A stretch of DNA of 64,000 nt from Agelas oroides. Taxonomy: Eukaryota; Porifera; Demospongiae; Agelasida; Agelasidae. The notes beneath the pieces were generated by a model, which had not been told where the DNA came from, searched no databases, and saw only the letters and a program-made list of their open reading frames with translations. This document shows positions 56,190-64,000 of the stretch, in pieces; within the stretch, counting starts at the first letter, position 1, and each line of letters starts with the position of its first letter. The stretch spans positions 12,159,996 through 12,223,995 of the forward strand of contig OX422184.1 of assembly GCA_949130485.1 (NCBI GenBank), read 5' to 3'. The position numbers and the translations under genes were made by a program.

Positions 56190-56679
56190 GTAAGTAGAGC
56201 TATATTAGTGTGTCATACACATAGAAATGAATGAGCTGAACCACTGGTGTCAAGTCGAACAAGTGAGGTAATCAGTTGTTGACTAACTTCCATGTCAAGC
56301 AAAAGACAGTAAAGAAGCAACCACTGCCCACTCGAGGACATGTTCCATTAACTGTATATGCCAAGCACACAAACCTGCTGTAACTTTAAATAATTTGCGA
56401 TCTTATCTTTGCGGATGAGCAGTACCTATCTTAGCCCCTCAATTTTTACAAGCACGCGGCGTAGTATCAATAATAGCTGTGTATCGGCCAATCTCGGCTC
56501 TGTCGGTGTCAGAGAAGTTGGTATATAGTTTCCACTTCTTAGCGCTCTGTTGGCTGGCTTGCTTCTCCAACACACGCTTCACCTCTCCGTTTGCTTTTGT
56601 TGCAACCGCTCCGATCCCAGTGTCCTTGTAGTTGGGAAGTCGCGTAGTCGGACTGAAATACTGGCGAATACCGGTACAT
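56190..56679. other. No gene seen
   Basis: No motif recognised. Confidence 0.5.
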
Positions 56680-57025
56680 GATTGTTGGGTTTATCAATCT
56701 GGATACCGTAATCCTATAATGTTTTGCGTGAACTTTTGTGAGTGCTGACGGCATCGCAAAGAAAAGATTGCAATAATTAAACTTGTGGGGGTGGCTCTTG
56801 GTAGGTGTGGTTAATGGACACGTTGACATCGAACCAATGAACGTTAGCTGGCTGTTCCAGGAGAAGCAGAGGTAATGGATGTTAACCACACCTACCAAGA
56901 GCCACCCCCACAAGTTTAATTGTTGCAATCTTTTCTTTGCGATGCTGTCAGCACTCGCAAAATCCGCAAAAGTTCACGCAAAACATTGTAGCGTTACGGT
57001 ATCCAGATTGATAAACCCAACAATC
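56680..57025. mobile_element. Foldback element: arms of about 140 bp around a 65-bp loop
   Basis: 56680-56815 and 56880-57025 are inverted copies: GATTGTTGGGTTTATCAATC at the outer left pairs with GATTGATAAACCCAACAATC at the outer right, and GGGGGTGGCTCTTGGTAGGT near the loop pairs with ACCTACCAAGAGCCACCCCC. Arms differ by several substitutions and small indels. No transposase. No convincing target duplication was seen. Confidence 0.75.
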
Positions 57026-57060
57026 GTTGCAGCCCTACACTTTGGCCTTCACTGCTCTGT

Positions 57061-57720
57061 TGACTTGCTGGGGGAACGAGAACCAACCCTCATCTCTGAG
57101 GAAGACTCTCTAGAATGGTGGAGGAAATTTGCTATCTTTCCTATCCTTTCACCTTTCTCACCCTTCATTTCTTTGTCTTTTCCTTGCATGTGTGTGTATG
57201 TGTACACCATGCATGAACACATCAAGAAACCCAGCCATGGACAGGCTAGGGAGCACTGATGAACCTTTTGACCTCTTCTCCTGCAGGAACTGCAGCTGTT
57301 TAATCTTCACCAAGGAGAAATGACATCGCACACTTTCTGCTTTTTTTTTGGTGCTGGCTCTCTTCCCTCGGTCTCAGCAGTCTTTTGACTTTCTTCCTGT
57401 GAACGTAGAGCCTCAACCCTTTCCTTCAATAGAGCCTTTGCAAGTGGCAACAGCTGCACTCTGTGAGGGTGAGGAATATCAATGGCACTTAATGGAACAG
57501 TTAAAGTGCTATGCTTGATGGACAAGGGAGTGCCACAGCATAGATGGCCCAACGCTTCTCTAAGAGCCTCTCCATTTGCTTTGCGCATACCTTGCAGTTG
57601 GCTATCATCAATGGACTCAACAGTCAAGTCAGCAGGGTCACTGCAGTAGCACGCAAGTTTGTAGGGTATTTTAAACCCAGTGTTGTTCCCACAACTGGCT
57701 TACATCTTTATTTTCTTGTG
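57061..57720. pseudogene. hAT transposase relic coded on alternating strands
   Basis: Three blocks. Plus 57061-57150: LGEREPTLISEEDSLEWWRK then FAIFP, the WW-containing start of the hAT C-terminal dimerisation domain. Minus 57500-57307: IPHPHRVQLLPLAKALLKER, VEALRSQEESQKTA and a lysine-rich end, which looks like the segment before that domain. Plus 57562-57710: LSICFAHTLQLAIINGLNSQ, VSRVTAVARKFVGYF, the core C.AHTLQL block that carries part of the hAT active-site region. From high to low coordinate the blocks are in N-to-C order, so the gene would lie on the minus strand with the first and last blocks inverted. The middle block's assignment is less certain. Confidence 0.5.
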
Positions 57721-59290
57721 GTGCACGAGATACAGATACAAAAGCACCAATAATGGCTACAGAAGTAAGCCCCAAAATGGTGTGAGCGTGAGATTAGAAC
57801 CTGTTATGCAACAAATAGTGACCTAATGCACATTGTATTTCAACTGTACTATCCAAATTTGCAAATTGCATCGATACTGCTGATTTGCATGCCAACAAAT
57901 CATTAAGCAGCTCAGTTTGCCTCCCGACAGCCCAGCAGTAACCAACTGGAGTGGAACCTGTCCCTGTGTTTCTATCCCTCTCTCTGTCCCTGTCCCTGTG
58001 TTTCTATCCCTGTGTCTGTCTGTGTCCCAGTTACTGACCAGTGTTGAGGAGCTAAAGGCCTGCCTACCTTGGGTTTATGGTTCTGATGGGCATCAACCAG
58101 CTTCTGGAAATCCGGGACTACTGGGCAAATGATTCCGTTCAAGGCATGCTCTAGCCTCAAACAATACCTCCCACTAAAGCCTGTGAAGTAACAGAAATTT
58201 AACTGTCGATCTCAGAGGGGTACGCATCACAAGGGGCAGTTCCTAGTCAAGTGAGGGTAGGTTGATGTAGATGCCATTTGAACATAGTGCTGGAAAGTCA
58301 TCACAGGAGAGAGCATTAAATGTTGAACCATCTCACACGCAATAGCCGCGGGGAATCTTGTGAAACTTTATCATGCTGGAGATAGATCATGCAATTCTTG
58401 ATCTTCAACAAGGAATTCCTAGTAAGCGCGAGTCAGCAGCTCGCGCATGCATGAATGATCTGTAGACAGCTAGTTGCAAGTGAAGAAGTCTCCTATAAGC
58501 TGCTTAAGGTAGGAGTGTCTAGCCTCAAACCTCATGGTCCAATGCCAGTCACTGTCCATAACATCCTCCACTTGTTGACCAGAAACAGTCAACAGGAACT
58601 AAATACAAACTCATAAATCTAACATTACTAATTAATGCATGCTGATAAACCACTTGATGTATGTGGTATCATACTCAGAGATCTTGGGAGAAAACAACCG
58701 GTCCACCATGTTGAAAGAAATTGAGATGAATGCAACATATGAAACCGACCTAGCTCAGCAGTATTTTGTTAAACTGTTTAGTCAAGAACTAGAAGAGAAG
58801 TCGAATGACATCTACTGTACTGTGGTTGAGGGAAAGGAGCTCTTAAATCAAACTGGACTCTTTGAACACCATGCCTAACTGCTAGACTCCCCCTCAAGTT
58901 TGAAATACTGAAGTTGATGTGGCAAGCCACAACTCTACCATGGTTCACTGCAAACCGCTGTTACAGACACTGCCTAGCAACTCATGAACCGCTAAATTGA
59001 AAGTAACTCCATTTACAGCACACTATCCAGATGTAATTTACATATCACTCTTTTACATGTTTTGAAAAGTGACTCAAGTCTTCGAGATTAAAAGTATGCA
59101 CTTCAAATGTGAACCTGATTCTCCTATGATTAGGTAGGCATGATGCAATAAGCAAGTGTTAATGAAATACCAACGCCTTCAATAGGTTTTCAGAAACAGT
59201 GCGTACACTAAAAGATACTGGTCTATTTGTTCATGAATAGCTTTGTATAACGTAACAGAAAAAGGGACTGTGTCAACAGAGGGAAAGCAC
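57721..59290. other. No assigned gene; CCCTGT microsatellite
   Basis: 57958-58030 is an imperfect CTGTCCCTGTGTTTCTATCC array. A 79-codon plus-strand frame (58639-58878; with YETDLAQQYFVKLFSQELEE) is protein-like but unassigned. Confidence 0.4.
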
Positions 59291-59297
59291 CAATTAG

Positions 59298-60000
59298 GGG
59301 GTTGCTGGTGGCCTATTGGTTAACCCATTACACCCGATAGCGGCCAAATGCGCCCGTGAAATTTCTTGTCCGTTACACCCGATAGCGGCCAAATGCGCCC
59401 GCACTTCGCTTCCGCTATTTATCGTGATCGCTGCGCCTTTTTGGACTTGGAGTTAGTTATTACGTGTAACAGGAAGTCAATCGAAGCAGAATTAGCTGCG
59501 GTGTCCTATAGGGACTTCCCCTCAAAATCGCGTTCGAAGTTTGCCTGCCGATCGTAGTTTGCCACAGTACAGCTTATATCTACACGCTACTTGTTCTATC
59601 GTCTATATACTATCTAATCGTGTCAGAGACAGTTGAAACGTACCTTCGCTGAAACTGTCTGCCAACTTTTGCCGTGTATTATCGGTCATTTTCAGGTACA
59701 CAGCGGGTACCTACGCTTCCACCGTTGTAGCTTCTTCGGACTTCACTAGCAGGTCTTCTAACTACGTTCTGAGTAAAGCAGGTTTGTTTTCAACTAAGCT
59801 AAGCCTAACTATCATTGCCTGAACTCAGCTATTTTACAAGATATAACGCAATGAATCAACACTTCACAAAATCGCCATTTTTTATTAGCTTCTCTCGTAA
59901 CCACGCGATCGATTTCTGCGCATGCGCGTAGGGGTTAAAGGGTTAAAGCACTGGACTGCAGATCGAAAGGTCCAGGGTTCCAGTCCCACTTGCAGCAGAG
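59298..60000 (+). tRNA. tRNA-derived sequence (SINE head or tRNA pseudogene) split by a TTAA MITE
   Basis: 59298-59323 (GTTGCTGGTGGCCTATTGGT then TAA) and 59947-60000 (AGCACTGGACTGCAGATCGA ... GGGTTCCAGTCCC ... TTGCAGCAG) form a tRNA-like unit once the insertion between the two TTAA copies is set aside. The A box (TGGCCTATTGGTTAAAGCA) is cut inside TTAA; the B box is GGTTCCAGTCC at about 59975-59985. The anticodon arm CTGGACTGCAGATCGAAAGG and T arm are clear. GGTTGCTGGTGG/CTTGCAGCAG could form an acceptor-like stem with mismatches. A SINE head is more likely than a working tRNA. Confidence 0.6.
59320..59946. mobile_element. TTAA-type MITE (piggyBac-like ends), with TSDs
   Basis: TTAA at 59320-59323 and 59943-59946 flank a 619-bp insert. 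The ends are CCCATTACACCCGATAGC and, reversed, CCCTTTAACCCCTACGC, giving short inverted ends starting CCC, as in piggyBac elements. Near the left end CCCGATAGCGGCCAAATGCG occurs twice (59334 and 59384). The insertion site is inside a tRNA-like A box, which proves the boundaries. A rearranged relative is at 54572-55013. Confidence 0.75.
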
Positions 60001-60159
60001 ATTTATTTCTCTTCTGGGTGCACTCAGCCCTACCTCAAAAATTGAGTAGAGGGTTTATCAGAAGAATGAGTCTTATCATTTACTTCTTCTGGCCCCACTA
60101 GTTAAGATCAAGCTGGATAAGGCTAAACTCACCACGTACTATAGATTTCTTGGTCAAAG

Positions 60160-60325
60160 GGTGTAGTTGTAAGAGGGTGTGTTAGTTTGCTCTTTCCTTT
60201 TCACATGCACAGGTCTGGTCTCGATGACTTCTGAAAGATCCTTTAGCAACTCAGGTACTGGTCTTGGCTTGTTAAATTCAAGTGCATTATACGTCACCCT
60301 GTATGCTGCATGTGACAAACAATAG
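60160..60325 (-). CDS. Exon-like terminal block, unknown
   Basis: After an acceptor-like TTGTCACATGCAG the minus strand reads VTYNALEFNKPRPVPELLKD, LSEVIETRPVHVKRKEQTN and stops near 60154. About 50 codons, protein-like composition, no family recognised. The MITE just upstream would sit in its intron. Confidence 0.3.
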
Positions 60326-60332
60326 TACGTAC

Positions 60333-61113
60333 CTGTGGTATAGCCTCGTACCCAGGCTCCTCCCCATGCCGAAAAGCGGGGAGAGAGCCTGGACGATCTG
60401 ATCACGTGCCCGTGACGTACTATGCGTGGGGTTTTAGGTGTGGTTTTGGTAATCGAATTACTGCCCACGCTGTCCGCACTCAGCGTTATAAGCGGTACTC
60501 TTGCGTTGTAGCCGTTGTTGTTCTGGATCAGTGGATGTCGCTGAGACTACAGATGGGCACTGGAAGGCTGTTTCACGGTTATCTAGCTAGCTGGTAAGCA
60601 GTGTAGCTTCTACTCTACACCTCGCTGTTCCGCCCAAACAGCGGTAGAAGACAGTCGCTTTTGCGACGTTCACAGCGCTGACTACCGCTCACTATGACAG
60701 CATGCTAGGAGTATACAGAACTCACACCTGTTCAACTATAGCTTCTACTATAGCGCTAAGTTTTACGCTGCCACGATGTTTCATTCAAACGGCGTAGGAG
60801 GCAGTCGCCTTATCGACGTTGACAGCATTGGCTATCGCTCACTGAGTCTTTGGAAGGCCTCTTTGAAATATCATACCGGGAGCTTGAGTCGAGCTAATAA
60901 TAATGAAAGCCTTTCAGTGCCTATCTGTAGTCTCAGCGACATACAACAACGGCCGTGTCAGCGCTTATAAAGCTGAGTACGGACTGCGTGGGCAATAATT
61001 TGATTACCAAAACCACACATAGTACGTCACGGGGCACGTGATCAGATCGTCCAGGCTCTCTCCCCGCTTTTCGGCATGGGGAGGAGCCTGGGTACGAGGC
61101 TACTACTGTGGTA
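60333..61113. mobile_element. hAT-like MITE with about 145-bp TIRs and 8-bp TSD
   Basis: The exact 8-bp duplication CTGTGGTA (60333-60340 and 61106-61113) flanks arms 60341-60480 and 60960-61105, which pair through TAGCCTCGTACCCAGGCTCC, AAAGCGGGGAGAGAGCCTGG and GATCTGATCACGTG. The right end has three extra bases. Inside, 60598-60700 and 60735-60845 are diverged tandem copies (TAGCTTCTACT, GTAG.AG.CAGTCGC, CGACGTT.ACAGC). Eight-bp TSDs point to hAT; no transposase is present. Confidence 0.8.
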
Positions 61114-61203
61114 TATGGGCAATAAATAGATGTGCACCAAGAACATTTCTGATTCCTTTGTAACACCTCAACACAATCTATCTGTACTCCTTTAGAGGGG
61201 TTA

Positions 61204-61736
61204 TTCCATATGCCTACCACGAACTCTTCTGTCATTGACCTTGTTCTGTTGTCAAACCATCGTAGTCTTATCTGCTGTGAAGTATCCGCTCCTTTGGGAA
61301 ACTCTGGCCATAATTCAGTCATTGTTTGCCTAAAAACGTCAGCCAAAAGGAAACTTCCCAAGCCACCTACCAAGCTTGTCTGGCTTTACAAAGATGTGGA
61401 TCTTCCTGAAGCAAGACGTTTTCTTAAAGAGCTTCCACTTGCCTCGACAACTGCAATATTGACGTGGCTTTCCTCTCTGTCATGAAAGTTATTCCTGGAT
61501 TACCCAAGATATCAGGCTGGATATCAAGAGAAGAGAGCGTTACTTCAGGAGAGCAAAGCGATCTAGTTCACTGGACTGGACCTTAAAATATAAATCTCGA
61601 GGAATGAAATCACAAACAAGATCCGCAAGGCTAAAAGGTCCTTCTTTGAATCGTTGGAAAATCCCCAGATACCAAAGAAAAAGTTCTGGGCAATTGTCCG
61701 TTCTCTAAATCCATGGTCAATGAAATCATCATGTTT
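61204..61736 (+). pseudogene. CR1/Jockey-like LINE: endonuclease end and linker
   Basis: The plus strand reads PTTNSSVIDLVLLSNH, CCEVSAPLGNSGHNSVIVCL (end of the apurinic-type endonuclease, SSxIDLVL...LGNSDH), then LPKPPTKLVWLYKDVDLPEA and RRFLKELPL. After frameshifts near 61470 and 61600 it reads RNEITNKIRKAKRSFFESLE and PKKKFWAIVRSLNP, the linker before the RT of CR1/Jockey-clade LINEs. The GNSDH histidine motif is GNSGH here, so an active-site Asp is lost. The RT itself is absent downstream. Confidence 0.8.
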
Positions 61737-62214
61737 GCCTGACAGATGGCTGCACATCTTACTTCTGATCTGGATTAGGCCAACTTACTGAATGACTACA
61801 TTGCATGTTGTTTCAACAACCAAATCCATCATACCACATCGCAGAACTGCACAATGTTTATACCTAATAATAATTAAAACACCCCAATGCATGAAGTGAA
61901 GTCCTTAGTAAGTTCCAGGATTACTTTACTTCTTGATGGGCTGATGGAAGTATGAAAATAGACCTTTGTGTAATTTTCTAGCGGACTGTAGAACTAGTAT
62001 TGACATAATGTGAACAGGTATTTGCCTGAGTAATCAAGAAATGTTTGGCATGCATAAGTGAACACAAGCAAATCATAGGTCTTCTGGCACGTTAAATTAT
62101 GCGTAAAAGTAGATATGTTTTGTGCAAGAAACAAATCAAGGAATTTAATGCCTAGGTGAGAACAAGTACCGAGGTGCAATATATGCAATATTAAGCAAAA
62201 GCCGTACAACTTCA
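61737..62214. other. No gene seen
   Basis: No motif recognised; may hold decayed LINE sequence. Confidence 0.45.
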
Positions 62215-62866
62215 CCACAAATATGTTAAAAGCTTATTTAAGCACCCAGATGTCCTCTTTGAGTGCCTGTATGATCAGCAAGAGTCACATAAGTGGCCAA
62301 AAGCCACGCGGAATACAGCTAAACGCAAAAAGTGTGCGGTAGCAAAAGTGCATATTCTTTCTTGTGTCACAACCGTGACTGACCCTGACTGTCTTGGCTA
62401 TTATCATTGTCTCATGACCTTGACCTTCGTATTGTCAAACTAATTAGAGCCATTAGAATCATAATTACTCTATCAGACTATCACCTGCCATATTTCTGTA
62501 TCACCTGGTACTTCCCTATATAAGCCGCCTGTACCATCATTGAAGGCGCTCTGATAATTCATGCTGGCAACATTATACTGAGTCGTCACACTTGTAAGAC
62601 CACACTATGTTCAACAACGATATCTCGCAAACGGTTTAAGTACTCACTGTCATTTCAGCACGAAGCTGATGCTTATCACAGCGTGGAGCTCTATGACCAC
62701 TCAGTGTCTTCATAGCTTCAAATTCACCCTGGTCAACAAAAGCCATTCATAACACTCTGAGGCTACTGTCCGTTGCTTAGGACGCCATTTTCTAATTTTG
62801 TACGCATGTGCACACGAAGTCTCGTTCCCAGACCAAAGACCACGGTCATTGGTCTGGAAGCGAGAC
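62215..62866 (+). mobile_element. Dispersed repeat family A, longest copy, split by a solo LTR
   Basis: 62215-62364 and 62591-62866 together match the reverse complement of 39998-40300; the last part also matches 47890-48037, and the first part 12735-12876 reversed. The unit is about 420 bp without the LTR. Its 3' end carries a small hairpin, AGTCTCGTTCCCAGACC with GGTCTGGAAGCGAGACT (62819-62866). No coding capacity. Confidence 0.75.
62361..62594 (+). mobile_element. Probable solo LTR inside repeat family A
   Basis: A 226-bp insert (62365-62590) starts TGTCACAACCGTGACTGACC and ends GAGTCGTCACA, that is TG...CA. It is flanked by CTTG on both sides (62361-62364 and 62591-62594). It contains a good TATA box, CCCTATATAAGCC (about 62514-62526). 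The 40-kb copy of the host repeat lacks this block. It is not related to the LTRs at 20.6/24.7 kb. Confidence 0.65.
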
Positions 62867-63249
62867 TACACAGCCAGAAATATTTATGTCTAGAGCTACA
62901 GGTCAGTATCAGACTGAAAACAACAGTATTGTAACAGTTGACAGTGGTATCAGAACAGACTCAAAGTGAAAGTCACATGGAAAAAATGGAGGCTTCTTTA
63001 GTCCACAGAGAAAGTTAGCCACCGTGCTGGCAGAAGTAGAATACATATTTGCCTTATTCCAGTTACATTAGATCATTGGCTTTTTCTTCTCAGCATTGAA
63101 CAGGAGGTTAGACTTCTTGGGTTATTTGTCAAATGTCTGTTGCTGAATGTTGCTCATGGCATCACTTAATAGCAATGCATCTATACTTATATATACTTGT
63201 ATTCATGAATTATGATACCTACTCCTTTCTGTCTTGCTTGCTTGGAGAA
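62867..63249. other. No gene seen
   Basis: No motif recognised. Confidence 0.5.
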
Positions 63250-63540
63250 GTTCCTTCTGGCTCAAGGAAATTATCAGATGTGTCGTTAATATTGCCATAG
63301 GATGATCAAGACTCTGATGATTCAGAATCCCCATCTACCCATAACCCAACAAGTGTAAGTATTGTTGATATCTGTGTTCCTTCTGGCTCAAGGAAATTAT
63401 CAGACGTGTCGTTAATATTGCCATAGGGTGATCAAGACTCTGACCCATTTACCCATAACCCAACAAGTGTAAGTATTGTCGATATCTGTGTTCCTTCTGG
63501 CTGAAGGAAATTATCAGATGTGTCGTTAATATTGCCATAG
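63250..63540 (+). repeat. Tandem duplication carrying a microexon-like unit
   Basis: Units start GTTCCTTCTGGCT.AAGGAA at 63250, 63376 and 63490. Each holds ATATTGCCATAG followed by G.TGATCAAGACT. The first two contain complete exon-like pieces ending ...AACAAGT|GTAAGT: 63301-63354 (54 bp) and 63427-63468 (42 bp), both in frame and both divisible by three (DDQDSDDSESPSTHNPTS and GDQDSDPFTHNPTS). The third runs into the longer block at 63541. Confidence 0.75.
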
Positions 63541-63726
63541 GGTGATCAAGACTTGGATGATTCAGAGGGCAGCTGGACTGATGAATTTGAGGCTAACCCT
63601 GATTGCACAGGTCCACCGTATCCAAGCCAGCCCTGTTTTAACAAGCGAGGGGTTTCCTACACCCCTCCTGGATGCAAGCACAAATGGGTTAAACGATATG
63701 CAGATGTAGACAAGGTCATTTGTTGA
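63541..63726 (+). CDS. Exon-like block, third copy of the duplicated unit
   Basis: After ATATTGCCATAG the frame reads GDQDLDDSEGSWTDEFEANP, then QPCFNKRGVSYTPPGCKHKW and VKRYADVDKVIC, ending at TGA (63724-63726). The start matches the two upstream microexons (GDQDSD...). The acidic start and Cys/Lys-rich end look like real protein. I cannot say whether it is a host gene or a transposon ORF such as the N-terminal region of a DDE element; no domain is recognised. Confidence 0.4.
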   Translation, partial: GDQDLDDSEGSWTDEFEANPDCTGPPYPSQPCFNKRGVSYTPPGCKHKWVKRYADVDKVIC

Positions 63727-64000
63727 GTTTTAACTTACTTATATTTAGGTTTTGAACAACACTATTGTTGTTGTTATTTCAGTTTTATGTAACCCTTCAC
63801 CTCCTTCATATATGCCGTCATCATTGACAGCAAGTGGTGGTGGATATGACAGGGGGTGTGTCATATATGGGTGGGCAGCATCTTCACTTAGAATTTCCTG
63901 CCAGTAGTCTTCCGTTAGTCATTGGCAAGCTCGATATCTACCCAGGCTTTGTATCCAGCATGAAAGTTCTTCTGTGAAATACAGGCAGGCTTTGTTCTGA
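63727..64000. other. No gene seen to the window edge
   Basis: No motif recognised. Confidence 0.4.

Noticed and set aside
59298-60000. Functional tRNA gene
   Set aside because: Split by a 619-bp insertion inside the A box and acceptor stem imperfect; more likely a SINE head.
1-64000. Bacterial or phage defence system
   Set aside because: No operons, ribosome-binding sites or long prokaryotic genes; all recognisable proteins are eukaryotic transposon types.

Overview
This window is eukaryotic and almost certainly from an invertebrate animal; a sponge or cnidarian is my best guess, with low confidence. The reasons are the absence of bacterial-style gene density or operons, AT-rich non-coding DNA, GT/AG splice-like flanks on short open blocks, many simple repeats and G/C homopolymers, and a transposon set (piggyBac, pogo, hAT, CACTA-like, Ty3/gypsy, DIRS/Ngaro, Penelope-like, CR1-like LINE, YqaJ-carrying elements) typical of those genomes. 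I cannot name one intact host gene. The coding signal is nearly all decayed transposon protein, plus a few exon-like blocks of unknown function. Layout: 0-10 kb holds a piggyBac fragment, a long inverted repeat, CACTA-like and pogo-like relics, a hAT-type MITE (5-bp target duplication) with a TTAA-type MITE nested in it, a decayed DDE transposase, a TA-flanked MITE and a coding-like minisatellite. 10-20 kb holds tandem duplications, integrase-like and pogo relics, satellite blocks ending in poly-C, and a YqaJ nuclease relic whose halves lie head to head. 20.6-24.8 kb is one Ty3/gypsy element with 138-142 bp LTRs, a 5-bp target duplication, a tRNA-Leu-like primer site touching the gag ATG, and two internal segments on the wrong strand. 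25-34 kb has a second gypsy fragment, minisatellites, exon-like blocks and a Penelope-like RT. 35.6-36.5 kb is a DIRS/Ngaro relic whose RNase H holds a clean in-place inversion of about 175 bp. 36.8-53 kb has scattered relics and a decayed multi-block transposon gene. 54-64 kb has two related TTAA elements, a foldback element, a hAT relic coded on alternating strands, a tRNA-derived repeat split by a TTAA MITE, a long-TIR hAT-like MITE, a CR1-like LINE piece, a repeat interrupted by a solo LTR, and a microexon-like unit in three tandem copies. The most striking theme is repeated local inversion inside transposon genes. In four element types, pieces of one gene lie in N-to-C order along one axis while individual pieces of about 100-400 bp are flipped. 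The gypsy RT and the DIRS RNase H each show both breakpoints. The order is preserved, so ordinary decay does not explain it; a rearrangement process or an assembly artefact would. The genes do not form a pathway; the region is a transposon graveyard.
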